Shown: positions 16,803 to 25,344, numbered from the stretch's first letter. The stretch is 37,116 nt of DNA from Devosia naphthalenivorans (GCF_003056355.1 NZ_PYVW01000025.1:1-37116); one strand, 5' to 3'. A program made the numbers and translations. Notes: generated from the letters alone by a model not told the origin.

Positions 16803-16934
16803 GGTGGGTCTCCCTGGCTTCCATAATGATCCGGCTGATCTTCGGGTTGCGTGGCATTCTGCAGCCTTGTTCAAGATGCAGGAACTCCCGCCAAGCGGCC
16901 GGAGTTGGGAGGGGCAACCAGAACAGGACAAGCC

Positions 16935-17189
16935 ATGACCACGCCCAACGATCTCAGCGACAAGGCACTGGCCGTATTTGCCTTTGCAATCTACCACCAG
17001 TTGGAAAGCGGTGACGCAGTTTCAGGCGTGACGGCGCGCGATGCTGCCGGGCACCAGGCAAACCGGCAAGCGCTCGACGAACTGGAAAGGCTGGACCTCG
17101 CCCATGCCCAGGATGGCCGCATCGCTTTTACGGCGGCCGGGCAGTTGATGCTGAGCCAATTGCTGGATCGGCTGCGCGGGTCCTGGTGA
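16935..17189 (+). CDS. Small hypothetical protein, possibly winged-helix-like
   Basis: An 84-residue soluble protein beginning MTTPNDLSDKALAVFAFAIY. The order (helix, ALDELERLDLAHAQDGRIAFT, then AGQLMLSQLLDRL) resembles the recognition helix and wing of MarR-like or restriction-associated winged helices, but the match is not strong enough for a family call. The start has a modest CAGGACA ribosome site. It is not overlapped by other genes and is followed by a 136-base gap without features I recognise. Confidence 0.6.
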   Translation: MTTPNDLSDKALAVFAFAIYHQLESGDAVSGVTARDAAGHQANRQALDELERLDLAHAQDGRIAFTAAGQLMLSQLLDRLRGSW

Positions 17190-17325
17190 TTCGCCCAAGC
17201 GAACCCAAAAATATCGAAGCGTTAAGGCTATCGCCATTCTGCCGGTTTATGGATGAGGCCAGATCATGATTTGGCCTTGCTGGCCACCTAATCGCCTCGC
17301 TATGTTTTCCACCAGGATTGTTTCC

Positions 17326-17814
17326 ATGACCGCTTTGCGCTTCCTCAAGCCGGCCATCTTCCCTCTGGCAGCCCTTGCCACGGCGCTGGCTGTTTCCGCC
17401 TGCAGCATGGGGGGCGGCAGCACGGCCGGCCTCGCACTGGCGCCCGGCCTTTCGACCCGCATGGACCAGCCCGGCGCGGTGCTGGACAAGGCCCAGGCCG
17501 TCGGCATCATCAATGCCTATCGCGCCACCAATAATCTGCCGCCGCTGGTGTCGGACCCGGCACTTGATGGCACGGCTCAGGCACTGGCCAATCAATACGC
17601 CCAGACAGGCACGCCACCAACCACGCCGCAGAACCTTGCCGGCATGAAGCTGAGCGCCGGCTATGCGACCTTTGCCGAAACGTTTTCGGGCTGGCGCAAC
17701 AACCCGGCTGACGCCGCGGGCCTGCGCACCAATGCGAGCAAGGCCGGCGTGGCGGTCGCGTTCAATCCAAGTTCGAACTACGGCATCCACTGGGTCCTGG
17801 TTCTTGGCCAGTGA
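17326..17814 (+). CDS. CAP-domain lipoprotein
   Basis: A 162-residue exported protein with lipobox VSAC (Cys26 from the ATG at 17326). The body is a CAP (SCP/PR-1) domain: AVGIINAYRATNNLPPLVSDPALDGTAQALANQY, then GYATFAETFSGWRNNP, then GVAVAFNPSSNYGIHWVLVLG. The Glu of the GENI-like motif may persist in FAETF, but the cavity histidines of classical CAP proteins (HSxxM, FSHTG) are absent. It is therefore a degenerate alphaproteobacterial form, and its ligand is unknown. An upstream in-frame ATG (17302) is possible. Its last 11 bases overlap the tusA start. Confidence 0.82.
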   Translation: MTALRFLKPAIFPLAALATALAVSACSMGGGSTAGLALAPGLSTRMDQPGAVLDKAQAVGIINAYRATNNLPPLVSDPALDGTAQALANQYAQTGTPPTTPQNLAGMKLSAGYATFAETFSGWRNNPADAAGLRTNASKAGVAVAFNPSSNYGIHWVLVLGQ

Positions 17815-18028
17815 GATTATCGACGCCAGGGGGCTCAAATGCCCCCTGCCCGTGCTGAAGCTGGAAAAGCGCCTGGAACAGCTACCTGGCGGCGCTCACC
17901 TTACGGTGCTGGCTACCGATCCGATGGCCAAGATCGACATACCACTCTACTGCCGGCAGAACGGCCACGATTGCTCGTTCGAGAACGATGGCGGGGCAAT
18001 GCGCTTCGCCATCACCAAGGCTGGCTGA
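17804..18028 (+). CDS. TusA-family sulfur carrier protein
   Basis: A 74-residue member of the TusA / SirA / YeeD family. The signature is EIIDARGLKCPLPVLKLEK, with the CPxP cysteine that carries persulfide. It is followed by the usual two-layer fold ending in NDGGAMRFAITKAG. The only sensible start is TTG at 17804, inside the last codons of the CAP gene (11-base overlap), so translation is probably coupled. Roles in the family range from tRNA thiolation to sulfur trafficking; no other tus gene is near, so I do not assign which. It ends five bases before the convergent carboxypeptidase gene. Confidence 0.9.
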   Translation: MASEIIDARGLKCPLPVLKLEKRLEQLPGGAHLTVLATDPMAKIDIPLYCRQNGHDCSFENDGGAMRFAITKAG

Positions 18029-18033
18029 GCATC

Positions 18034-19185
18034 CTATTGCATGAAGCTCGGCCGCGGCCGGGGGTATGGCACCGCCCCACCCGCCATGACGGCAGCCTGC
18101 GTTGCGGTATCGAGCGATGCTGCAGCGATCGGCGCAGGGAAGCGAGGCTGATGCGGTGGCCGGGGGCGCGGCGGGATCACGCCCACGGCGATGCGCCCCA
18201 GATTGGTCGCCACATAGGTGCGCGCCTCTACCTTGTCGGTCAAAAAGCTTGGCTCGCCCTTGAGCCCCATGGGGAAGGACGCCTGCTGGGCCGCCGAATA
18301 GGCCTTGGCTTCCTTGCCGCAGATCATCGGGCGCATATCGACCGGCGTGGCGCTGGGGGTGTTGGCCAGGGTCAGCACGGTCTGACCGCTCGGCTGTGAC
18401 GCGCCGGAAAGGCCCTTGAGCAGCAGTTCGGCGGCTCGTTCGTTGCGCTCGCGCGACGAGGACCCGCCCAGCACCACGGCCAGCATGTTCTTGCCCCCGC
18501 GCTGCACCGTGGCCACCATGTTGAGCCCCGACGCGCAGATATAGCCGGTCTTCATGCCAGTGGTGCCGGCGAACTTGACCAGCAATTCATTGTTGGATTC
18601 CAGCTGCGCCTTGCCCAGCTTCACGGAATCGGTGCCGAAAATGGGCATGTATTGCGGGAAGCTCTGCCTGATATAAAGCGAGAGGATAGCCAGATCGCGC
18701 GCCGACATCACCTGCTCGGGGTCGTGCAGGCCGTGGGGATTGCGGAAATGCGACGCCGTAAGGCCCATGCGCGCAGCCACATCGTTCATCTTGGCGACAA
18801 AACCGGCTTCACTTCCGCCAACGGTTTCGGCGATGGCCATGGCGACGTCATTGGCCGATTTGACGATCATGACATAGAGCGCGTCCTTGAGCGTCAGCGT
18901 GCTGCCGACAGGCAGGCCGGATTTGGACGGCGCCTGATTGATGGCGTGCCTGGAAAGCGTCACCGGAGTATCCAGCGTCACCGTACCCTTGGAAATTTCC
19001 TCGAAAGCCACATAGGCCGTCATCATCTTGGTCAGCGATGCCGGGTGCCAGGGCTGCCCCGCCTCCTGGGCATAGAGCACCTCGAAACTGTCCATATCGA
19101 CCAGCAGCATCGGATTGGCGAGAGCGGGCACCAGGCTGGAAACAATCAGCAGGCAGGCAAGGGCTAGACGACGAAACAAGGGCAC
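18034..19185 (-). CDS. D-alanyl-D-alanine carboxypeptidase (PBP5/6 type, S11)
   Basis: Trims the last D-Ala from peptidoglycan stem peptides. The 383-residue product has a signal peptide (cut at ALA|NP, 23/24) and all three penicillin-binding motifs: S50-L-T-K53, S110-A-N112 and K212-T-G214. After the catalytic domain comes a region with one Cys (MRPMICGKEAKAY) and a Pro/Arg-rich C-terminal tail, instead of the usual amphipathic PBP5 anchor. The start appears to be GTG at 19185. It is convergent with tusA and divergent from the DJ-1 gene. I do not choose between dacA, dacC and dacD. Confidence 0.93.
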   Translation of the reverse strand: MPLFRRLALACLLIVSSLVPALANPMLLVDMDSFEVLYAQEAGQPWHPASLTKMMTAYVAFEEISKGTVTLDTPVTLSRHAINQAPSKSGLPVGSTLTLKDALYVMIVKSANDVAMAIAETVGGSEAGFVAKMNDVAARMGLTASHFRNPHGLHDPEQVMSARDLAILSLYIRQSFPQYMPIFGTDSVKLGKAQLESNNELLVKFAGTTGMKTGYICASGLNMVATVQRGGKNMLAVVLGGSSSRERNERAAELLLKGLSGASQPSGQTVLTLANTPSATPVDMRPMICGKEAKAYSAAQQASFPMGLKGEPSFLTDKVEARTYVATNLGRIAVGVIPPRPRPPHQPRFPAPIAAASLDTATQAAVMAGGAVPYPRPRPSFMQ

Positions 19186-19347
19186 GGGAAAATCGGCTCC
19201 AGACGGGCTTGGCAGGAAACGCGCCCCTTCTAGCAGCGCTGGCCGCCGATCTCAATAAAGCCAGGTGGTGGCTGACGGCCATGTGAACCTGCTGACATGA
19301 GATGACGCAGGCAGGCGTATGGTCGCACTATTGCAAGAGGAGTTCGC

Positions 19348-19914
19348 ATGACAACCATCGTCACCATACTGACCCACGGCTTTGCCGATTGGGAAACGGC
19401 CATGCTCAATGCCGGAGCGCGGCAATATTTTGGCCTGACGACGCTCTTTGCAACGCCCAATGGCCGACCCGTCGTGTCCGCTGCGGGCATGAAGGTCACG
19501 CCCGACCTGGCAGTGACAGACATCGAACCCAGCACGATCGATGCGCTTGTGGTCAATGGCGGCACGGCATGGAGCCAGCCCGATGCCCCTGATATTTCCG
19601 CCGTGCTGCGCGATACCAGCGGCGCCGGCAAAACCGTTGCCGGAATTTGCGACGGCACGCTGGCGCTTGCCCGCGCAGGCCTGCTGGACACAGTAGCCCA
19701 TACGTCCAATTCGCGGGAGAACCTGACCCCGACCGGATACAAGGGCGCCCAGTTCTACCGCGACCAACCGGCAGCGGTTCTGGATGGCCGGATCGTCACG
19801 GCGCCGGGAACCGCGCCGGTAACCTTCATGGGCGCGGTGCTTGAAACGCTTGGGCTGCGCAATAACGAGCTGGACTATTATCTCGGCCTCTATGCAGCTG
19901 AGCATCGGGCCTAG
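19348..19914 (+). CDS. DJ-1/PfpI family protein (class I glutamine amidotransferase-like)
   Basis: A 188-residue protein. The nucleophile elbow is AGICDGTLAL with C101, and the acidic partner is E16 in FADWETAM, as in DJ-1 superfamily enzymes. The His that completes some triads is not obvious; T-S-N follows instead (AHTSNSRENL). AAGAGGAG precedes the ATG. Relatives include YoaZ/YdeA-like and general glyoxalase or chaperone types; no specific substrate can be read from sequence. It stands alone, with a dispersed repeat just past its stop. Confidence 0.88.
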   Translation: MTTIVTILTHGFADWETAMLNAGARQYFGLTTLFATPNGRPVVSAAGMKVTPDLAVTDIEPSTIDALVVNGGTAWSQPDAPDISAVLRDTSGAGKTVAGICDGTLALARAGLLDTVAHTSNSRENLTPTGYKGAQFYRDQPAAVLDGRIVTAPGTAPVTFMGAVLETLGLRNNELDYYLGLYAAEHRA

Positions 19915-19959
19915 AGCGCGTCACGTCTGATACGCCTCACGTAACGAGTGCTGGAATAT

Positions 19960-20079
19960 CTCATGGTGACCCTTCGACAAGCTCAGGATGTCGAAGCACG
20001 AGAGCCTGCCCCGGGGTCGAGCGAGTGGAGCCTTGGTGCCACGACCTCGTCCTTCGACAGGCTCAGGATGAGGTCTACT
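19960..20079. repeat. Dispersed inverted-repeat element, copy 2 (expanded)
   Basis: Lies between the convergent DJ-1 and GH3 genes, in the opposite orientation to copies 1 and 3. The right arm carries TCCTTCGACAGGCTCAGGAT. The core GGTCGAGCGAGTGG and TGGTGCCACGACCTCGT is shared with the other copies. The left side is longer: CTTCGACAAGCTCAGGAT is followed by an extra TCGAAGCACGAGAG stretch, making this copy about 120 bases rather than about 93. Confidence 0.8.
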
Positions 20080-20096
20080 GCGAGAACTTTATTCTC

Positions 20097-22553
20097 TTAG
20101 ACCGGCAGCATCAGCGTCGTGTTGCGTTGCAGCTTGGCGGTCAGCTTCAGGTCTGCAGACGATAGTCCCAGACGCAGCGTGAAGCTGCCGCTTTCGACCA
20201 GCCAGTGACGCGCCTTCTCCCGGTAAAAGGCGAAGGCGCGGGCATCCAGCGTCATGGTGATCTGGCGCGCCTCGCCTGCTGTCACCTGCACCTTGCGGAA
20301 CGCCTTGAGCTCCTTGGCGGGGCGCGGGTCGGAGGCTTGGTCGTCCGACACATAGAGCTGGACAACCGCGGCCCCATCGCGCGCCCCGATATTGGCGACG
20401 GTCAGGCTCACCATCACGCTGCCATTGGCTTCGAACTCGCTGTCATCCACATGCAGCTCGCTCAGTTCGAACTCGGTGTAGCCAAGCCCGAAGCCGAATG
20501 GGAACAGGGGCGCCGTGCCGGTCTTGTCGTAGTGCCGATAGCCAACGAAGACGCCTTCCTCGTAGCGCACCTTGCCATCGAGCCCGGGATAAACTTCGCG
20601 ATCCTGGCTGTGAGCCGGATTGTCGCTCCAGCGCACCGGGAAAGTCTGCGGCAGGCGCCCCGAGGGTTCGGCTTCCCCGGTCAGCACGTCGGCGATGGCA
20701 TTGCCCGCTTCCTGTCCCGGATACCAGGCCTCGAGCACAGCCGCGACCGAACCCAGCCATGCCATCTCGACCGGGCCACCGGTTTGCAACACGACGACAG
20801 TGTTGGGATTGGCCTGGGCGATGGCGGCGACCAGTTCATCCTGCCGCCCCGGCAGGGTGATGGAACTGAGATCGCTTCCCTCGGTGTCCCACTCGCCATT
20901 GCGGCCCACAAAGACGATCGCCGTATCGGCATTGCGGGCAAGCCGCACCGCCTCGACTATGGCATCGTCCCCCAGTGGCAGGCCGATGCCGCAGGCAAAT
21001 GCCGAGATGCCCAGGTTCGAATAGGGCTTGGTGGCAAATTCGATTGCGATCTCATAGCTGCGCCCCGCTTCGAGCGGGATCGTGCCCACGACTTCGTCGC
21101 ACCCTTCTTCAAAGAATGTCCGGCCCTTGACCCAATTGGTCCACGCATCGGCGAGCAATCGCCCATCGACAAACACCTTGCCGAAGCCGGCCGCATAGAT
21201 GCCGACGCGATACTCGCCACTCGCCTCTGGCGTGAAGCTGCCGGTGAAGCGGGCTGAAAAATGGGAAGGATCGACCTTGCCCTCGGCTACCGATCCCACC
21301 CAGAACGCCTGCGCTTCCTCTTGCGTGGTGGTGAAAACCGGTTCGCCGCTCAGACTGTCATTGGCAAAATAATCCACCGCGAACTTTCCGTGCAACAGGG
21401 GCTCGAACCGGTGATTGGTGCAGCCCATGCCGTAGCGAAGCTGATCCTCGCCCAGAGCATCCAACAGCCCGTCCCAGGGCGAAATCCGATAGTGCGGGTT
21501 GAGCTGGGCGCTGCCACCACCCATGATCTGGGCGGTCTTCGCATTGGGTCCGATCACCGCAATAGTGCCATCGCCCCTCAGCGGCAAAACCCCGTTGTTC
21601 TTGAGCAGCACCGCCGCTTCCGCGCCGGCACGCCGGATCAGCGCCCGGTGTTCCGGACGATCATTGGCCGCCTCGACGAATGGGCGATTGTCATCGAGCG
21701 AACCCACCCGCTCCATCAGCCGCAGCATGGCGACAACGCGCTGCCGTAAAATCGCCTCGCTCACCGCACCCGAATTGACCGCCTCGATCAGCTTCTGGCC
21801 ACGGTCCCGCGTTGGTCCAGGCATTTCGAGGTCGAGCCCGGCATTGACCGTCCCAGCGGTGGAATGGCTGCCGAACCAATCCGACATGACGATGCCATCA
21901 TAGCCCCATTCCTGGCGCAGCAGCTTGGTCAGCAGCCAATTGTGCTCGGAGGTAAAAATGCCATTGAGCTTGTTGTAGGAGTTCATCACGCCCCACGTCC
22001 TGGCCTTTTTCACCGCCCATTCGAAGGGGATGAGATAGACCTCGCGCAGCGTCCGCTCATCGATCTCGCTGGAGATCGTGGTGCGTTCGATCTCCGATTC
22101 ATTGCCCGCGAAATGCTTGACCGCGGCGCCGATCCCCTGCCCTTGCAGGCCCAGGATATATGCCACCGCCATTTCGGCCGTCAGGATCGGATCTTCCGAA
22201 TAGCATTCGAAATTGCGCCCGTTCGACACCGAGCGATGGATATTGACCGTCGGCGCCAGGAGCATATGGGCGCCCTTGGATTTGACTTCATCGGCCAGTG
22301 CAGCGCCGATTTCCTGCACCAGGCCCACATTCCAGCTTGCACTCAGCGCAATCCCCACCGGAAAGCTGGCCGATTTTATCCCGCCGATGAGCGAGCCACC
22401 GCCCCGTGCTCCATTTGGCCCGTCGGTGACGCGCAGCTTGCCGATGCCGAGCCGGGGAATGGCCGGTACCGACCAGAAGTCTTCGCCAGAGAGGATCGCC
22501 ACCTGCTCCTGCAGCGTCATCCGGTCGGCAAGCTGTTCGATGCGGTCGCTCAT
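20097..22553 (-). CDS. Glycoside hydrolase family 3 beta-glucosidase with PA14 insert
   Basis: An 818-residue cytoplasmic enzyme (no signal peptide) that removes beta-linked glucose or a similar sugar from oligosaccharides or glycosides. GH3 features: RVTDGPNGAR, KHFAGNESEIERT (K146-H147 substrate site) and the nucleophile D225 in GIVMSDWFGSH. A PA14 domain interrupts the C-terminal alpha/beta sandwich at about 400-530 (SARFTGSFTPEASGEYRVGI and after). A fibronectin-III-like domain closes the protein (about 720-800). GGAGGAG precedes the ATG. The gene is divergent from an HxlR regulator across 140 bases, so that regulator is a natural candidate to control it. Transporters for its substrate are not in the window. 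Confidence 0.94.
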   Translation of the reverse strand: MSDRIEQLADRMTLQEQVAILSGEDFWSVPAIPRLGIGKLRVTDGPNGARGGGSLIGGIKSASFPVGIALSASWNVGLVQEIGAALADEVKSKGAHMLLAPTVNIHRSVSNGRNFECYSEDPILTAEMAVAYILGLQGQGIGAAVKHFAGNESEIERTTISSEIDERTLREVYLIPFEWAVKKARTWGVMNSYNKLNGIFTSEHNWLLTKLLRQEWGYDGIVMSDWFGSHSTAGTVNAGLDLEMPGPTRDRGQKLIEAVNSGAVSEAILRQRVVAMLRLMERVGSLDDNRPFVEAANDRPEHRALIRRAGAEAAVLLKNNGVLPLRGDGTIAVIGPNAKTAQIMGGGSAQLNPHYRISPWDGLLDALGEDQLRYGMGCTNHRFEPLLHGKFAVDYFANDSLSGEPVFTTTQEEAQAFWVGSVAEGKVDPSHFSARFTGSFTPEASGEYRVGIYAAGFGKVFVDGRLLADAWTNWVKGRTFFEEGCDEVVGTIPLEAGRSYEIAIEFATKPYSNLGISAFACGIGLPLGDDAIVEAVRLARNADTAIVFVGRNGEWDTEGSDLSSITLPGRQDELVAAIAQANPNTVVVLQTGGPVEMAWLGSVAAVLEAWYPGQEAGNAIADVLTGEAEPSGRLPQTFPVRWSDNPAHSQDREVYPGLDGKVRYEEGVFVGYRHYDKTGTAPLFPFGFGLGYTEFELSELHVDDSEFEANGSVMVSLTVANIGARDGAAVVQLYVSDDQASDPRPAKELKAFRKVQVTAGEARQITMTLDARAFAFYREKARHWLVESGSFTLRLGLSSADLKLTAKLQRNTTLMLPV

Positions 22554-22613
22554 GGTGGCTCCTCCGGATTGTTGTGAACCTGATCGGTTGCGGTGCCGAA
22601 CGGCAATCCAGCC

Positions 22614-22647
22614 AGTTCCAATTGTACCCTAGGCACAGAAAGGAACT
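22614..22647. promoter_or_regulatory. Dyad in the GH3/hxlR divergent region, candidate operator
   Basis: AGTTCC (22614-22619) and GGAACT (22642-22647) are inverted and centred exactly on a CCTAGG palindrome (22628-22633). This makes an imperfect 34-base dyad midway between the two divergent starts. A TATATT (22653-22658) that could be the hxlR -10 lies beside it. The layout suits autoregulation by the HxlR protein; this is inference. Confidence 0.45.
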
Positions 22648-22693
22648 AACACTATATTGAGGAGCAAAGACGACAAGCAGAAAGCCAACCGCC

Positions 22694-23110
22694 ATGTCAC
22701 TGCAGGACACTTCCAAATCGGCCAATTGCACCGCCATGTCCGACGTCCTCAATCGGATCGGGGACAAGTGGAGCGTCATGGTCGTGGGCATGCTGGGCCG
22801 CAATGGGACACTGCGCTTCAATGAACTCAAGCGCCTCATCAACGGCGTCAGCCAGCGCATGCTGACCCTGACCCTGCGCAATCTGGAGCGTGATGGCCTG
22901 GTGACGCGCACCATCTATCCCGAAGTGCCGCCACGCGTTGAATATGGCCTGACAGAATTGGGCAAGACCCTGCAGGGCCCGATCAGCGAATTGTGGAACT
23001 GGTCGGCGGAAAACCACGCCGCCATCATCGATGCCCGCGCCATCTACGATGCGCGCGCGGACGCGGTAGCACGCGTCGAGCCGCGCAAAGTGGTTTACGT
23101 CGGCGGCTAG
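22694..23110 (+). CDS. HxlR-family transcriptional regulator
   Basis: A 138-residue winged-helix DNA-binding protein. The family pattern is clear: CTAMSDVLNRIGDKWSVMVVGML, then LRFNELKRLINGVSQRMLTLTLRNLERDGLVTRTIYPEVPPRVEYGLTELG. The first Cys (12) is at the place where redox-sensing members keep a reactive cysteine. The ATG at 22694 lacks a strong ribosome site; a second ATG at 22736 is possible but would cut into the Cys-containing start. It is divergent from the GH3 gene and followed after one base by the AAC(3)-like gene, so it heads a small operon. The effector is unknown. Confidence 0.92.
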   Translation: MSLQDTSKSANCTAMSDVLNRIGDKWSVMVVGMLGRNGTLRFNELKRLINGVSQRMLTLTLRNLERDGLVTRTIYPEVPPRVEYGLTELGKTLQGPISELWNWSAENHAAIIDARAIYDARADAVARVEPRKVVYVGG

Positions 23111-23111
23111 C

Positions 23112-23915
23112 ATGACGCCATGGACCCGGGCGGCGCTGGCCGAACAGCTGAAGGCATTGGGCCTCGAGCCGGGCGACGCCGTTCTGGTGCATGCGGGCCT
23201 GCGCTCCGTTGGCCTCGTTCTGGGCGGACCCGACACCCCGATCGCCGCTCTTGGCGACGTGGTGGGCTCCGACGGCACCATTCTGGGCTATTGCGACTGG
23301 CAGCTTGAGGACGAGATCCTCGATCGTCCCGAATTGCGCCCACACATCCCGCCGTTCGATCCCGTCGCGTCCCGCTCCATTCGCGACAATGGCGCCTTTC
23401 CCGAACTGCTGCGCACCACGCCCGGCGCCCGCCGCAGCGACAGCCCCGGTGCGTCCTGTGCTGCGCTGGGTGGCCGTGCCGACTGGTTCACCGCCGATCA
23501 TGCGCTCGACTATGGCTATGGGCCCCAATCGCCGTTCGGCAAGCTGGTGGAAGCTGATGGCAAGACCATGCTGATCGGCGCGCCGCTCGATACCATGACG
23601 CTGTTGCACCATGCCGAGCACCTGGCCGATATCCCGGCCAAGCACATCCGCCGCTATGAAACCCCCATGGTGGTGGGCGGGAAAGCCGTCTGGCGCCGGT
23701 TCGAAGAGTTCGACACCAGCAACCCGGTCGTCCATGGGCTGGACGACGACTATTTCGAGGACATCGTCGAGGACTTCCTCGCGACCGGCCAAGGCAGACG
23801 CGGTCTTGTCGGCCACGCCCCCTCCGTGCTTGTCCACGCCCGGCCCATTGTCCGCTTTGCCGTGGACTGGCTCGAGCGGCGTTTCCCGCGTGGTGACCAT
23901 CAGCAAACCGAATAG
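23112..23915 (+). CDS. AAC(3)-type aminoglycoside N-acetyltransferase homologue
   Basis: A 267-residue member of the Antibiotic_NAT family. It follows the pattern of AAC(3)-II/III/VI-like enzymes: MVHASL-like start (here LVHAGLRSVGLVLGG), GYCDWQLEDE, PPFDPVASRSIRDNGAFPEL, PGARRSDSPGAS, PQSPFGKLVEADGKTMLIGAP and TLLHHAEHLADIPAKHIRRYE. Known members acetylate the 3-amino group of gentamicin-type aminoglycosides using acetyl-CoA. Distant members such as YokD-like proteins may have other substrates, so resistance is not proven. It begins one base after hxlR and is probably cotranscribed with it. No IS element or integron is adjacent, and base usage matches the neighbours, which suggests a resident gene. 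Confidence 0.88.
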   Translation: MTPWTRAALAEQLKALGLEPGDAVLVHAGLRSVGLVLGGPDTPIAALGDVVGSDGTILGYCDWQLEDEILDRPELRPHIPPFDPVASRSIRDNGAFPELLRTTPGARRSDSPGASCAALGGRADWFTADHALDYGYGPQSPFGKLVEADGKTMLIGAPLDTMTLLHHAEHLADIPAKHIRRYETPMVVGGKAVWRRFEEFDTSNPVVHGLDDDYFEDIVEDFLATGQGRRGLVGHAPSVLVHARPIVRFAVDWLERRFPRGDHQQTE

Positions 23916-23991
23916 TGACGATCACCACTTGTCATCACCACCGGTGAATTAGCCGGTGCGCTTTGAGCGAGCGGGCGCTATTGATCACGGC

Positions 23992-24720
23992 ATGACAGAG
24001 ACGGCCCTTCCGACCCATCAGTTTTCCAGCCAGTTCTTCGCCGGCGCCCGCGCCTGCATTCCCGTGGTCATTTCCGTCGCCGCCTATGGCCTGGTCTGGG
24101 GCGTCCTGGCGCGCGGCGCGGGGCTTAGCGCCCTGGAGGTCATTCTGATGAGTGGCCTGGTTTTTGCCGGCTCGGCGCAGTTCGTGGCGCTTGATCTCTG
24201 GTCGCAGACCCCGGCAAGCCTGCCCATCGGCCCGCTGATTCTCGCGGCCCTTATCGTCAACCTGCGCTATCTGCTGCTGACCGCCACCCTGCGCCCGCTT
24301 TATGGCCCCCACGAGCAACTCAAGGGCGCCCTCACCATGGCGATCGTCTCGGACGAAACCTGGGCCATGACCATTGGCGAAATGAGCAAGGGGCGCGGCA
24401 CTGCAGCGTTTCTGCTCGGCGGCGGCGTCTTCGCCTATGTGTGCTGGATGGCGACAACCGTTCTCGGCCATACGCTAGGTGCGATCATCGACAACCCCGT
24501 CCGTTATGGCCTCGATTTCGCCTTCACCGCGACTTTCCTCGCGCTGCTGCTCGGCATGTGGAAAGGCAAGGCCGACCTCGTGCCCTGGCTGGTTGCGGCC
24601 CTCGCCGCCATTGTGTCCGCCAAGCTGATCGAAGGAAGCTGGTACATCCTGATCGGCGGCCTGGTCGGCAGCTTTGCCGGTGCCCTGAGCGAAAGGGTAC
24701 GCCATGCTGACCAGTCCTGA
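23992..24720 (+). CDS. azlC: AzlC-family branched-chain amino acid exporter, large subunit
   Basis: Integral membrane subunit of a two-part exporter (AzlCD / YgaZH type) for branched-chain or related amino acids. From the ATG at 23992 it has 242 residues with about six to eight helices. The signature MSGLVFAGSAQFVALDLW and NLRYLLLTATLRP are plain. A GTG at 23956 would add 12 residues; neither start has a strong ribosome site. It overlaps azlD by 17 bases, so the two are coupled. Which amino acid or analogue is exported cannot be read from sequence. Confidence 0.92.
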   Translation: MTETALPTHQFSSQFFAGARACIPVVISVAAYGLVWGVLARGAGLSALEVILMSGLVFAGSAQFVALDLWSQTPASLPIGPLILAALIVNLRYLLLTATLRPLYGPHEQLKGALTMAIVSDETWAMTIGEMSKGRGTAAFLLGGGVFAYVCWMATTVLGHTLGAIIDNPVRYGLDFAFTATFLALLLGMWKGKADLVPWLVAALAAIVSAKLIEGSWYILIGGLVGSFAGALSERVRHADQS

Positions 24721-25012
24721 GGCCCTGCTTGCCATCTTCGGGATGGCGCTGGTGACATTCGCCATCAAGGCCGGCGGGCTGTTGCTGGCCACGCGCCTGC
24801 CGCGCACCGGCTTTGCCGCTGCCTGGCTCAAGCACATGCCCGGCGCCGTCATGGCCTCGCTGGTCGCGCCGGCCCTGGTCACCGGCAGCGCCGCCGAAGC
24901 CATCGCCGCAGCCGCGACGGCGCTGGTGTTTTTCGTCTCCCGCAATCTCTTCGCCGCCATGGCGGTGGGTGTGTTGACGGTTTATTTCGCACGTCTCGCT
25001 CTGGCTGCGTGA
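24704..25012 (+). CDS. azlD: AzlD-family branched-chain amino acid exporter, small subunit
   Basis: A 102-residue membrane protein with about four helices, the partner of AzlC. The family pattern is visible in FAIKAGGLLLATRLPRTGF followed by WLKHMPGAVMASLVAPAL, and in the closing FFVSRNLFAAMAVGVLTVYF. The ATG lies inside the end of azlC (17-base overlap), as is usual for this pair. The gene ends 43 bases before tRNA-Leu. Confidence 0.92.
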   Translation: MLTSPEALLAIFGMALVTFAIKAGGLLLATRLPRTGFAAAWLKHMPGAVMASLVAPALVTGSAAEAIAAAATALVFFVSRNLFAAMAVGVLTVYFARLALAA

Positions 25013-25055
25013 TCGCTTGCAGGAATCCGCGACCTGCGCTAGAGACCTCGGCTGT

Positions 25056-25139
25056 GCCCCTCTGGCGGAATGGTAGACGCAGAGGACTCAAAATCCTCCG
25101 TCGCAAGACGTGCCGGTTCGAGTCCGGCGGGGGGCACCA
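25056..25139 (+). tRNA. tRNA-Leu (anticodon CAA)
   Basis: 84 bases with a long variable arm, as expected of a class II tRNA. The acceptor GCCCCTC pairs with GGGGGGC, followed by A and an encoded CCA. The anticodon stem GAGGA / TCCTC surrounds loop CTCAAAA, giving anticodon CAA, which reads TTG. The T arm includes GGTTCGAGTCC. Confidence 0.97.
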
Positions 25140-25258
25140 TTTTCCAGCACATTGCTGACCAGAAATGCTCGTGGACTCGAGGCGCTGGCTTGCGTCTGGA
25201 CCGGGCTTCCATGCGTCCCGCGTAACAATGATCCACAGCCATGCGACACGGCATGGCG

Positions 25259-25286
25259 TTAACCTTGTTCGTTACCGCCGTATTAA
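25259..25286 (+). promoter_or_regulatory. Weak promoter candidate for the porin gene
   Basis: TTAACC (25259-25264) and TATTAA (25281-25286) are 16 bases apart, each matching four of six consensus positions, about 60 bases upstream of the porin start. The rest of the 205-base gap after tRNA-Leu shows nothing else. Confidence 0.3.
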
Positions 25287-25344
25287 TATGGAGCATCGCA
25301 TTTTGCCGGAAATTCGACCTCCTTCTTAACTAACGAGGACATCC

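Noticed and set aside
25039..25296. Minus-strand reading frame containing PPAGLEPARLATEDFESSA
   Set aside because: Antisense of tRNA-Leu, another classic spurious protein arising from a tRNA gene.
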